Part shown: positions 10,167 to 21,493 of the stretch, in pieces
How the letters are laid out: the number at the start of each line of letters is the position of its first letter
Position numbering within the stretch: the first letter of the stretch is position 1
Assembly (NCBI GenBank): GCA_030704615.1
Contig: CM060733.1
Span: 48,732,001 to 48,796,000, forward strand
From: Takakia lepidozioides
Lineage: Eukaryota; Streptophyta; Takakiopsida; Takakiales; Takakiaceae
DNA: 64,000 nt
Direction: 5' to 3'
Made by a program: the position numbers and the translations under genes
Notes under the pieces: generated by a model
The model's input: only the letters and a program-made list of their open reading frames with translations
Told to the model about the DNA's origin: nothing
Database searches by the model: none

Positions 10167-11880
10167 GGGTCTTCAATTCCACTAATTACTTTTGTTAATC
10201 ATTCGCATTATATTTGTGCTTGTCATGCTAGTGTTTATACATTAACAGACTTACATAGTTTTCATCTTTTTGGGGTGTCACAACCTTGGTTTTCTCTGGC
10301 TCCCTTAGGAGGCTTGATCTTGGATTCACCGACTGCGGTGTGTGTACCTTATGGTGTACCCGGGGTTTTAATTTTTTCCCCTCAAATAATTTCAAATAAA
10401 ATTCATTCAAGAAATAATAATAATATTAGCAAAATGTTCCCCTCTCCAAACCCATGACTTAGGTGACCCGGAGTGCAACAAACAATAGTATTTTTCCTAC
10501 ATGTAAACAAGCGGATGGTCACCTCTAATGTCTCCTCCTTTGTGAACAATGAGATCTACTTCCGTCCATAATCCCCTACCCAAGGAAAACAACTCACTAA
10601 TTTCTTGGCCCACTCTTCCTAAAGCATGACTATGCAAATGGTTTTGATTCTTACCATTGATTCTTACCACCCATATTCTCAATTAGGTTTTGAATTAGTT
10701 AGTGTGGCTGGGATATTTCATCGATATAGATGGACGAAATATGTGAGCAAGATGTAATTCATTGGATGGTAGACTAAAATGCACAAAGGATAAGAGTTGC
10801 CAGATCATCCAGGCCATTGATTGTTCCATAAAAGTGCTTCCATTTTATCTTTACAACCTAACAGTAGGGCAGGGCTTACATGTATTCCATGCATATAGTC
10901 ATTTCGGACGAGAACAGCCCATACTCCTCCGCCCCGAAGAAATCAACTCACAAATTTATTCATTTTGGACGAAAGACATAGATCTCACTATTCACAAAGA
11001 AGGAGCCGGCCATCAGCCTAATTTTAAGTTGGGGAAGAAAGGATCAAGGCACCGTGTGTAGTCTACTCTCCTCCGTGCAAATAAACTTTAAAATTTGCGT
11101 TGCGTCTGCGGTGCGCCAAAACTGTGCATCACAGTGGGTTGGTTCAATTGCATAAATACTTAAATAAACCCAATCAGAAGGCCTCTTAAGCTAAAATCAA
11201 AGCACCGGTGTTGATTTTCGGTGTTCATATTTCGTAGCCTTGGCAGGTCAACGCCATGTACTTAATATGCTTTTGTTTGTGTTTGTGAACGAACATCGCA
11301 GTGCGGCCAGTCAAGTTGCTGGGGTTCGAAACTGGGACCGGCAAAAGTAAAGTGGCAAATACACAAGCGCTGGCGTGCAAGCAATTGGAGCACTCTGTGC
11401 ACCAATGGGGAGGGCCGCTTATGTCTGCTCCGGTGCCTGTCTGTCGCGTGTGCATTGGTCGAATCCAGTATATCTACGGCGAACATGTGTCGCTTTCTCA
11501 TTCGCTGTGAGACTATGCATGCCTATCAGAGTTTTTCAGCATCTGTTTTATTCATTATTTTCCCTAATTCAGGCTTTTTGTTTTTTTGTTTTTGGGAGGA
11601 AACCGGCTAGGGGGGAAATTCTGACTCCGCCATTCAATGGGGTATTTCTAGGAAATTTATTCTACTCTGAGTGATTAACATAGTATTTATTAGGTCGGGT
11701 TTTATTTTACTTTATTTTGAAAAATGGGTAGATAAATATATCTGAGGTTTGGACGGAGGCGCGACGGAAAGAAGACGAAAAGGCGACGGAAAGAAGTCTG
11801 AGGCGCGACGGAGATGCGAGAACGGAAAGAAGGCGGGGATAGGATGGGCCGGCGAGCCGACGGGCATGGCATCGCACCAG
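10167..11880. other. Intergenic DNA with a diverged inverted repeat
   Basis: AT-rich DNA without a recognisable gene. A TGTCACAACC motif at about 10276 resembles LTR starts but has no partner I could find. An imperfect inverted repeat is visible: about 10520-10570 (around CTTTGTGAACAATGAGATCT) against about 10965-11010 read in reverse (CTTTGTGAATAGTGAGATCT). The short ORFs here have no family resemblance. Confidence 0.6.
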
Positions 11881-11881
11881 C

Positions 11882-11980
11882 CACGTGGAGGTGATCGAGG
11901 GAAGACAGCTGCACATAATCTTTATAGGCACCCACACGTGGGCCAATGTTCACTCGCCGCGTTCTGGGACAGGACACGTG
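11882..11980 (+). promoter_or_regulatory. Cluster of three CACGTG (ABRE/G-box) sites
   Basis: Perfect CACGTG cores lie at 11882-11887, 11935-11940 and 11975-11980, two in the ACACGTG context of ABA-responsive elements. An ACGCGTGG, similar to coupling element CE3, follows at about 12015. bZIP factors of the AREB/ABF type bind such sites, and group A PP2C genes are well known ABA-induced targets. The cluster is about 660-760 bases before the TATA box of the PP2C gene downstream, so it may also drive a longer leader. Function is inferred. Confidence 0.6.
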
Positions 11981-12639
11981 CAGCGGGCCGCGCCAGGGAG
12001 GCCCGGAGCAGGCGACGCGTGGGGCGGGCCTGGTGTCACGTCCGCGGCCGCCCCCGCCTCGCACTATTGCTTTCCCTGCCCGCCCGCCGTCTGCCCGCGG
12101 CCAAGGGCGAGCGGGTGCTGCCATTGCCGCGCCGGCAGCTGGCACTGCGCCTGCCCGCTGGCTCGGCCAGGCTCTAGAGGTTCGGGACGGTGCAAGGTTG
12201 CTTGTGGAGGTCTCGGAGGGCTGCCTGCTTTGGCAGCGTTTGATTGTTAAAAGTCCCCTGCTGGTGTGCGGGGAGGGAGGATGCGAGCTGAGAGACGAAG
12301 CAGGAAGGAGAGGGAGAGGATTTCGGGAGCTGGGATTCGAAAGTAGAAGAGAGATGGAGGTCTTGGGAGAGGGAGAGGCATCGCCCGCTTGGGAGGCGGG
12401 CCTATGTCCATGAGCACGTTGAAGCCACCGTAAGGGCTTGGGGCGGTAGAGGAGTGGTGGTTGGGGAGCTTGATCTCGATAGGTATGTAGATGGTAGGGA
12501 GGCCTGTTAGGTGTTTGGTTGTAGGCATGTGCAAGTTTGGATCTGGTGAAGCTTAGGAGGCTGCAAAAGGAGGAGCAGGGACGTAGGGAGGCGCAGGATT
12601 GGGGCAGTGAGTGGGAATGCTGTTGTGGGCTGCGCGTTT

Positions 12640-12646
12640 TATATAG
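12640..12646 (+). promoter_or_regulatory. TATA box of the PP2C gene
   Basis: TATATAG sits about 95 bases before the chosen ATG at 12740, in a locally GC-rich region. This spacing gives a short leader starting near 12670. The in-frame stop TAG overlaps it, so the protein cannot start further upstream without another exon. Confidence 0.55.
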
Positions 12647-12739
12647 CTCGACGAGGATGAGGAGCTGTTTCTGCAAGGAGGGGGAAGTGATTATGTGGAA
12701 GGAAAGAGTGTTGTGGTTTACGGTATATTAGAGACGAGG

Positions 12740-15604
12740 ATGGAGGCTATGGTCGGGACAGACACTCGTGTGCGCGCAAGTGGTTTTATTGATGAATCTC
12801 TGACGTCCGAGACGGCGACTGGAGTTACGAGGCGGAGGAGGACCGAAATTCGTCGCTTTAAGGTGATTGCCCACTCTGGTGCCTCACTAGAGCACGTAAG
12901 CAAGAGGTCACGCACTGTGTCTGGCATCTCTTACATTCCCCGGCAAGATAAAGAAGCTACGCTTGCTTTTTGTATCCCGGGTGGGAGCAGTGCCGTACTT
13001 GGTCTGTCTGATAGTGAAGAGAGGAGGCAAGAGAGTAGTGCAAGCAGGCTGCCAGGGTATGGGATCATTCAAGCCAGGCAGTCGAGAAGGGCTGCGTCTT
13101 CACCCTCTTCAGCCCGTGAGAGGCCGATGGGAGGTCAGTCTTGTTTTTCTCGTTAAAAAGCTGAAGTCGTGGTGCTATTGCTGGACTGGATCCCATGCGT
13201 GGCAGTCTGCGGGTATACCGCTTTTGAGGATGCTGAAAGAGTCCTGAGCTAAAAGTGCTGCCTGCAACCTAGTTCTCGGACGGTTGGTTCTCGATAGTCG
13301 GTCAAAGTTAGCAGAGTTTAATTAGATGTTTTCGAGACTAGGTTGAAAAAAATTGTGTCCAAAAATGTGACTGTTGCGGCTTGAACTGTGAAAGTTGCAG
13401 GTAGTGGCAGCAGTAGTGGGGAAGATGACAGTGCAAGCAGCGGAAGTGGGAGCATAAGCAGTGAGAGTAGTGGCAGCATGAACAGTGATAGTACTAGCAG
13501 CAGCCGCTCAAGCGATTACGTCGAGGGGGCGTCCACCATTACTCAGGCCACAGAAGTGGCCCTCAAACCTGTAGGGGCTGTTGGCATTATTGAGGCAGAG
13601 CGCTCAGCCATGATCGACCATGCCGGGGCAGGCACTGCTGAGGTTGTCTCCCCTATTGCTACGGAAACTTACTCTCGGAGTGGGCCCACAGCTGTAGGTC
13701 AGCAGCACCTTGAGCAAGTGGGCAGTCAGCCTGGATTTCCTTCACCAACTCGGCAAGCACTGGCAGATGAGAGGAGTGCAGGTGGAGCCGTCACCGCGGT
13801 GTTGAGCACTCATGGCTCCACCACAGGGAATAGGCAGGTTTCGTCCCATGGCATTGTGTCTTTATGTGGGCGAAGACGGGAGATGGAGGATGCTGTGGCG
13901 GTCATTCCAACGTTCATGACACTCCCTTGTGATGTGGTTGGAGGTTGTAACTGTGTTGGCCCAAGAGAGGCTGATGTGACCGCTGCACTTAACTTTTACG
14001 GTGTCTATGATGGACATGGGGGGGCGCAGGTCTGTGTATTAAGCTGTAGATGTGTTGTGATTTACTGGATAGGGACCTTGTTTATTGTTTCCAGCTGTCA
14101 TATGTAGATTTTTTTTCACTTGGAATCTTTCGGATATTGTATCTGAAGAAGATGGTTTACGTCTCTCGGCTTGTTTTGTCTGTAATCGCGCTCTCAAGGC
14201 TTCCAGCAAGCAGCCCGTTAGAGATGTGAAATCAGCGCGTTTAACTGAAGGATAGGGAAGGACGATGACCGTCTCTCTTGATCGCGTGCTGCTGCGAGCG
14301 TGACCCAGTCGTAGCCTCAGCGTCGATCCAGTCCACCGTGACATCTGCATACGGACAAAGAGAGGAACGAAAAAGTACTCCAAATTGGAGGATAGGTAGG
14401 ATAGGGAGGCGATGGTCAACTTGTTCAGAATCCGGTTGCGCCCTTAGATTTGGCAAGACAAGCTTGTTTCAGTGCATGCTAGGTGTGAGTTCTGAAAGTC
14501 CTTTCCGTGTGCAGGCTGCAAACTTCTGTGCAGATCGATTGCATCATGTCCTGGCAGAGGAGGTGAATACATCAATCCAGGAGGCAGCCAGTAGCAGCAA
14601 TTCAGGAGCTTATGCAAGCAACTGGCGAGCACCGTGGCAGAAAGCAATGTCGTCATGCTTTTTGAGGATGGATGCTGAAGTTGCAGGAGTTAGTTGGAGA
14701 GAGAGCCAGCAGGAAGGAAATCTCAGGTCCTCTTCTGAGGCAATCGCACCAGAGACAGTGGGCTCCACTGCTGTTGTGGCAGTTGTTGGATCATGTCAGA
14801 TAATCGTGGCTAATTGTGGAGATTCTCGGGCTGTTCTCTCTCGAGCTGGCCAAGCAGTTCCTCTTTCTATAGACCACAAGGTGAGGGGGAAGCTTTCTTG
14901 CAGTATGACCTTGTGCTTTGGATTCATCATTAGAGGCAATCAGAACTGAGGACACAGTGCTGCAGTTGTATACTGAGCAAGCTGGTTGTTGTTGTGGATA
15001 ACAGCCTGAGCGAGAAGATGAGATGGCCCGGGTGGAAGCTGCAGGGGGTCGGGTCATCTACTGGAATGGTTATCGAGTGCTTGGTGTGCTTGCTATGTCG
15101 AGGGCTATCGGTAAAGCTTCTATTGCACTTTTGGAAGGGGGTGTCTCTGAAAAGCTGTATGTTGTTTCCATCAGGGGTCTATTTAATTTCCACAGTGCGG
15201 ATGGAAAGAAAAAGGTGCATTTAGGATGGTTTTGAAAAGGGTTTGCATTATTGCTCATGTCAAATGCGTGGCTATCTGCAGGTGATCGGTACTTAAAGCC
15301 GTATGTCATTGCTGAGCCGGAAGTAACATATACAGCACGCACCGAAGATGATGAATGCTTAGTCTTAGCCAGTGATGGTCTATGGGATGTTATGACAAAT
15401 GACCTTGTCTGTGAGATTGCTCGGCGCAGCCTTGCTTGTCGGCGGAGCAGTAGTCAATCTCATGATGCTGCTAACACCAGTTCAGCAGAGGAGTCACCTG
15501 CCGCCGCAACTGCAGCTCTCTTGACAAAGCTCGCACTGGCAAAGGGTAGTAGTGACAATATTAGCGTTGTCGTGGTAGACTTGAAGGCTTGCAACAACAG
15601 ATAG
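12740..15604 (+). CDS. Group A (clade A) protein phosphatase 2C, five exons
   Basis: Mn/Mg-dependent Ser/Thr phosphatase, the family that keeps SnRK2 kinases inactive until ABA-bound PYR/PYL receptors block it. Exons by frame, splice sites and phase: 12740-13133, 13401-14029, 14515-14880, 15005-15110, 15282-15604, giving about 605 residues. The N-terminus holds [10 protein letters not shown] (residues 31-40, a motif of this clade) and a Ser/Gly-rich acidic stretch (about 132-175). The catalytic core follows: [21 protein letters not shown] (metal-binding Asp about 335), [30 protein letters not shown] with the Trp (about 483) that contacts the ABA receptor, [35 protein letters not shown]. All metal ligands I can check are present. 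The start could be GTG-free ATG 12740 only; the frame is open back to 12647. It is longer than Arabidopsis PP2CA because of the N-terminal region. An alternative donor at 13116 keeps frame. Likely functional. Confidence 0.92.
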
Positions 15605-17040
15605 CATTCAGCCTGGCGGGGTCAAAATTTATGGCAGCATTTGTCGGGTGTTCCATCTCTATATTTATGGTGCTCAATTTGTTTGAAAAAAATTCAACTG
15701 GTGTACCATTTGGTTCTCACCCAGACAATGTGCGCTTGTACGGAAAAAGTATTGTCGACTCGATGCTGCAAGTGACTGCAATCCCATTCTTTTTACAGGA
15801 AATGTGGCTGAGAAAAATGAGAAACTTGGAGAAATCTAGAGCGAAAGTAGTCGCCAATACTTCACTGGAAGCTACCATGGGCAGATCAAGGGATGTCTTC
15901 GTTGGGCGGAGGGAAGGAGGTGGGGTTGGAAGTGAAAGAGTATATTCAAAACCAACCTTGGCTCAATTAGCTGCTTCCTTTTCATTTTGCAGGGAATCAT
16001 TGCTAGAGAGGAGGGAATGGGGTTGAGTGTCAATGTAGTTTTAGGAAGTTTGGCGATCAAGAGAATGAAGGGAATATTCGGTATTCTAACTGGGATGCTG
16101 TCCTTAACCTTCACACCCCGGCCTTTCCAAGGAGTCTAGATAGAAATCTCAAGGGTGGTGGGTATGTTATATACCTGTACCTTGTTGGATGTTAACATTT
16201 TCATTGGAGTATGGCAGTTGGGTCCTTTCCAATGGATGGACCTTGTTACTCGAAGCTGCATTTGTCTTGTCAACTACCAAGCACATGGTGGTGGGGAAGT
16301 GAAGGCATTCCTCTGTAAATAGTGGCAATCTCAGTTTATGATATCATCTCAGAAAAGTACTTTCAAATGCTGATATGATGTTTTTTATTATTTTGGTGGA
16401 AGAAAGTGCAGATTTCACTGATGACAGGGCAGAAAATAAATGCCAACATGGGGCGTATGGTGTCTTGGTTTTCTTTTTAAGCTCGAATACGCCGTTCTTA
16501 ATGTGAGGGGTGTGATGAAAATGTGTTCAACCACCCAGACATGGCAAACACCCTCAACCACCCAGACACAAAAATGATTTTATGCAGAAAATTTCACTGC
16601 TTAGTTCTTGAGGCTACACCCCATTCATGAGCATGCAGAAATAATTTTTGTAGTACCCTCAATGGCATCTTTGAGTCTGACCAAGAGTTTTTCACTGAGT
16701 GTAGGTTTTTTTCCCAAGCCTTTCTCCAACATATTCCTTTTCTGTGGTGCATGTCACCTGCACTCCAAATTTCAACGGCATGTGCTAATATTAACTGAGG
16801 TATTATTTATGGGTGTAAAAATTCTTTCATTGTAAAGCTTCGCCGAATCGACATGTCACTCCCTACCAACCCGCCCAGTACCAGAAAGTTTTTTTCTTTT
16901 TTCTTTTTTCCCCTTTTTTTTTACTGAAAGGGGATGGTAGTCCTGTTGCTCGAAAAGAAAGTTTTGCAAGTTAAGCTGGTGAAAGTATAATATGTGTTCT
17001 GGGATTTTATACATATCTCTTCAGTTTGATGAAATCAATA
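15605..17040 (+). other. PP2C 3' flank and intergenic DNA
   Basis: The part after the TAG is probably 3' untranslated; an AATAAA at 16435-16440 is a candidate polyadenylation signal. A short ORF at 15589-16026 overlaps the stop and shows no family. Beyond about 16450 there is AT-rich DNA and poly-T runs (about 16890-16920). Nothing else is recognised. Confidence 0.55.
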
Positions 17041-17345
17041 GCGTGTGACAGTTAGAATGTTATGATGACATTGAAAGTAGAGAGAGAGAAGAAGACTCGA
17101 GAGTACCTACTACCAAAGTCTGTGGCAGTTATGATGTCACTGCATCCTATGCAATGCCTTTGAAACCTTCTAATGACCGTCACTAGACTCCAATGGCGTG
17201 TGACAGTTAGAATGTTATGATGACATTGAAAGTAGAGAGAAAAAGAAGACTCGAGACTACCTACTACCAAAGTCTGTGGCAGTTATGATGTCACTGCATC
17301 CTATGCAATGCCTTTGAAACCTTCTACTGACTGTCACTGGACTCG
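17041..17345. repeat. Two-copy tandem duplication, 155-bp unit
   Basis: Units start at 17041 and 17196 with GCGTGTGACAGTTAGAATG. The copies differ at a few bases (AGAGAGAGAAG against AGAGAAAAAG; CTAATGACC against CTACTGACT). Each contains ATGATGTCACTGCATCC. No coding sense; a local duplication. Confidence 0.9.
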
Positions 17346-17854
17346 CAGCAGCGCAGATATGATGTCACACTTCATCCCAAAATGCCTTCCTTAGACCTTC
17401 TAACGGCCCTAACTGCAGCAGAAGTGCGGTTGTCCAAACATCCAAACCAGTGTTGGCCAGGTATGGCATCTGGACATGCATACCCCGTGGTTATTTGCCG
17501 GTTATGCACATATGCATACCCGGAAAGTGCAGCCCCAGGAGGAACTGGCTATGGAAGAGAACCGGCAAAAGCCATCGAGCTTCCTAACCGGCTAGAGAAC
17601 CAGCATTGTGATTATAAGGATGTTATACCCGGGGCAAATCCGGAGCAAATGGGGATGGCGTAGAGGCGGTTCTAGATAATATAGGTATAGGGGTTGGTGA
17701 TGGTAGGGTGATGGTAGTTAAGATTAGGTGCACAACATTGACTATGCCCAAGTAAATAGGAAATTAATTAGTTGGGCATTTGGCTAAACAATAGTTATAA
17801 ACTTGGTGTATTACAAGGGGCCGCCGGAAGGCAATAGATAGATGATAGGGGTTT
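17346..17854. other. Intergenic DNA rich in CCGGTT/AACCGG words
   Basis: No gene recognised; an ORF at 17382-17663 has no family resemblance. AACCGG or CCGGTT words recur here and on to about 18170 (for example GAACCGGCAA, TAACCGGTAC, GAACCGGACA), which looks like decayed repeat DNA. Confidence 0.5.
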
Positions 17855-17918
17855 AACGTTTGAACCCGAGACCCACAAGCCAATCCACGAGTGGCTTACC
17901 ACCATGCCACAGCCCTCT
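17855..17918 (-). repeat. tRNA-like SINE head (A and B box), minus strand
   Basis: On the minus strand TGGCATGGTGGTAAGC resembles an RNA polymerase III A box, followed about 30 bases later by GGGTTCAAACG, a B-box match. This spacing is that of tRNA-derived SINEs. The 3' body was not delimited. Confidence 0.45.
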
Positions 17919-18345
17919 TGTGTACTTTCACACACATACACAAAAATGCTAGAGAAAGTAAAAATATAAAATGGATGAATCCCGTAACCGGTACCATGGA
18001 ACCGGCAATTTTTAAGATGGCATAACCGGTAGATTGAGAACCGGACAAGAAAAAATTCATGTGTTTAATGAGAACTTGTAACCGATATGTTTTTCAAACC
18101 TATTGATATACCCTACCCCGGCCATCCATTTTTTTCAAGGAGTAGGCCATAACCGGGACCGGAAGAGGGCTCAAAACATGGTACCCGAGCCAACACTGGT
18201 CCAAACCTCCCCCCAAGACTCAAAAGTAAAAAGGACAACCTTCCCCCAAGACTCGGAAGTAAAAGATACCCAAACATATTTGGTTGACGGGGGACCCTTT
18301 CTATAGCTTGGTTGGCTATAATGAGTGCTATGTCCAACATACATC

Positions 18346-18412
18346 TATTTGGTTTTAAACCCCTGACCACTTGTAAGATGGCATTGTGCCCCAACCACTC
18401 GGCCGTATGTCG
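18346..18412 (-). repeat. Second tRNA-like SINE head, tRNA-Leu/Ser type, minus strand
   Basis: On the minus strand GGCCGAGTGGTTGGGGCA is close to the start of tRNA-Leu/Ser genes (GGCCGAGTGGTTAAGGC), and GGGGTTTAAACC stands in B-box position. It does not fold as a full tRNA by eye, so it is listed as a SINE or tRNA relic. Confidence 0.45.
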
Positions 18413-19460
18413 GATGCTAACATTGTAAGTATCATATGTTTTGTAAGTGCCACATCATCCCCTAAAATCTTCTATTATTTCACTACCCTCAATCAATCCT
18501 AGTACAAACACTCTATTGCTAGTTCCTACTACACAAACAGGCCAAAGAGAGAGATGACTCGGGCCGTGGCGGGCGTAATTAAGAGCCACTACTACACAAA
18601 CAACTCACAAAGTGGTGCCCCAGCTGGCTATGGGTTGTACTATGCTTATACCAACCAGGGCATGCTACCACTAGACCCCCTTACCATCATGTGTACTAAT
18701 TCATGACCATATTGGAAGAAGTAAATGGTCTCAAAGACTTCCAACCACTTTAACGACCAATTACCTTACATCTCTTTCCTTCCTCAAAAACCACAATCTT
18801 TACATGACTGCAACCACCGAAATAGATTCCATGGGCTGCTTTACGCGCACATAGACACTTTTTAAATAGTGTGCTCCATATAGGTGTTTTGGGTAATGAG
18901 ACTCTAAACTCTCCCCCATGTCGACCCAATGGAGGATCCTATACATATTGCATATACGTACCCATTTTCAATTGCTTCTCCTCCCACATCATACCGATAT
19001 AAGACCTATGTCCCATCCACAACCTAAACACCAAAGCCCAAACCAAGTAACAACTTCATTTGTGCACACAAAGACACACATCCAGAAATGGGCCGCCAAT
19101 CTACATATTAGACCATAAATTCTCCAATTTCGATTGGAACACCAAAGCCGCCATTGATGCACAAACTAGACAATGTTGGAAAAGCATAAAGAGAAGTACA
19201 AATGACAGAGAAAGGTTGCCCCCTAACAGTACAGTAGAAGAATAGTTGCTACATTGCTACTGCATCGCGTCTAGAAGCTCTCTAGCACTATACGGCTAGT
19301 CTGAGAAGAAAGATCAACTACTCGTCGAAGTCAAGAACCAAGAACTCATTTTAAACCATGCAGAGAAGATGAGCGGGAACCCAAGGTGCCACGTGGTTGC
19401 ATGTCTAGTAGTTTCAGTGAACGAACTGATTAATCATTACGGTACTCAAATGATCCGACA
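18413..19460. other. Intergenic DNA and 3' LTR of the copia element (left limit unknown)
   Basis: The right end of a copia LTR is placed at 19460, where the minus strand changes from the purine tract GAGTGGGAG to TGTCGGATC. Without a second LTR the left limit cannot be set; it probably falls between 18800 and 19200. No genes are recognised in the rest. Confidence 0.55.
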
Positions 19461-21024
19461 CTCCCACTCGTTAACTGAAACATATAAACAAGGAGTCAAA
19501 GAAATTCCTAGTAAATCTCCCACTGCTTGGTGAAATACTATACAACAGCTCTGCTCCCACTGAATTTCGTGATCACGCATCTTGGTTGAGAGATGCCTTA
19601 GAGACCATGCCCATCATCTTGCGAAGTAGACAAAATTTCTCTTTGGAAATTGCCTTGGTCATGATGTCAGCTACTTGCTCATTAGTATGCACATATGAAA
19701 TGGTGATGTCATTGTTGCGATACTTCTCTCGTATGAAATGATATTGGATATCAACGTGTTTTGTCCTCTTCCCACGTTCAAGGTTTTTGACAAGCTTGAT
19801 GGCACTCTGGTTGTCCCCGCACAATACTGTCGGCTTCAACTGTGAAAAGCCAATGTTCAGGAAAAATTGACAAAGCCATATTGCCTGCCTGGTAGCCCCA
19901 CAAGCAGCAATATACTCTGCTTCAGTAGTCGATATTGTTGTGCATTTCTGGTTGAGACTACTCCACGCAATCATGGATGGTCCAAGGAAGAAAACAAAAC
20001 CAGTTCGAGAGAACCGGTTATCTGGATCCCCTGCATAATCTGCATCACAGTACCCCACGAGGATGGTGGAATCACTTTTTCCTCCATAAAGCAAACCATA
20101 ATCAGTGGTACCTGTCAAATACCTAAATATCCGCTTGACAATAGTCCAGTGAATTTTCTTGGGCTTGTTGGAATACTTCGTTGTATTGTTGACTGCATAA
20201 GTGATGTCAGGTCTTGTCAACATGGATGCATACATCAGACACCCAATCGCCTCTTTATATGGCACTTGAAGATCTTCTTCATCATAGTCATCTGCGTAGA
20301 GATTGAGTTGAACATGTGGATCTGCGCGAGTACTGACCGAGTTAGAGTCATGCATATTGAACCTCTTGATTATCTCTTCCACATATCTCAGTTGGGACAG
20401 AAGAATCTGACGAGCTCCTCTATATCTATGGATCTCCCATCCCACATAGTATCCCACGTCTCCTTCAACAACTTGGAAAAATTGTCTCAAGTATGCAAGT
20501 ATGTCCTTTAGCTTTTGACGGTCTGCCGAGCACAAGATTCCATCGTCCACCCAAATTCCAAGAATGGTTTCCACAAACCCGCTGCTGTTCACTGCTGTAT
20601 ACACACACGGATCTGCGGTGCTTGGGATAAGATTGTATTTCACCAAGAATCCATGGAATTTCTGATTCTATTGTTTGGCAGACTACCGTAATCCATATAG
20701 AATCTTCTTTAGCAGACAAACGCATTGTTTCTTTCCTTCATTGATGAATCCTTCCGGCTGCTGCATGAAGATTTCTTCCAGGAGGTCCCCATTCCATAAC
20801 GTCGTTTTAACGTCAAACTGCTCCATCTGATTCTTGCCTACTGCGAAAACCCTTTGGCTACAAGCCTGTATCTTTCAACAAATCCATCCAACTTGTATTT
20901 TAGCTTATAAACCCATTTATTCTTCGCAGCCTGTCGTCCTCGAGGTAATGGCTATAGCTCTCACGTCTTATTGCAAATTAGAGAATCAATCTCTTCCTGC
21001 ATAGCTTTCCTCCACGCTTCTCAC
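19461..21024 (-). mobile_element. Ty1/copia retrotransposon, 3' part (RT and RNase H), truncated
   Basis: Minus strand. The long frame 20646-19573 (357 residues) has the copia RT active-site box as IWVDDG (usually YVDD), then GYYVGWEIHRYR, IGCLMYASMLTRPDITYAVN, the RNase H motifs GYCDADYAGD and STTEAEYIAACGATRQAIW, and the end KTKHVDIQYHFIRE / VADIMTKA. Upstream frames to 21024 carry more RT (EAWRKAMQEEIDSL, QPEGFINEGKKQ, LLKKILYGLRQSAK) with stops and frameshifts. A polypurine tract (19461-19470) precedes the 3' LTR. Gag, protease and integrase are missing, since the element stops at 21024 next to unrelated DNA beginning CACTACAAC. A dead 5'-truncated copy. Confidence 0.93.
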
Positions 21025-21493
21025 TACAACAGATTGTGGCTTTCATGACTGCCATCTGTGCCCTGTCACGGCAGATTTGTGGCAGAATGCCATTTGCAGT
21101 CGTAAATGCCTTTGAAGTCATAACGCAGATCACGACAAAGTCGTATATGCGACTATATGACTCCGGACTTTGCGCAACATAGGTCAAACATGTTTGACCA
21201 CGAATATTGGCATGGCAGATATGACTACCAGTCGCGGTCATGGCTATACTGGAATGACGTGTGCATATTGCTAGACGGACATATGACTTCATGACTCTCA
21301 CTCTAATGCATTCCGCCAGATCATCACATGGATGAATCACTACATGATTGCACGTGTCGACACATGATTTTCTGGTTATATATATAATATACGAGTATTT
21401 ATATTTTGAAAAAACGGAGACTCTGGCCACTAGAATGAATTTAAAAAATAAACAAAAAAATGGAATCAAAATGTAAAAGATTAAAAAAAAACA
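21025..21493. other. DNA abutting the copia truncation, starting CACTACAAC
   Basis: The copia homology stops sharply and the next bases are CACTACAACAG, like the ends of CACTA (En/Spm) transposons. I found no matching inverted end, so this is only suggestive. The rest contains no recognisable gene. Confidence 0.4.

Noticed and set aside
10276-10300. LTR start (TGTCACAACC)
   Set aside because: No partner LTR, primer site or polypurine tract found, so not reported as an element.
11702-12676. 324-codon ORF on the minus strand
   Set aside because: It lies in the GC-rich upstream region of the PP2C gene, has low-complexity Pro/Ser/Arg composition and no motif. It is best read as an open frame caused by GC content, antisense to the promoter and leader.
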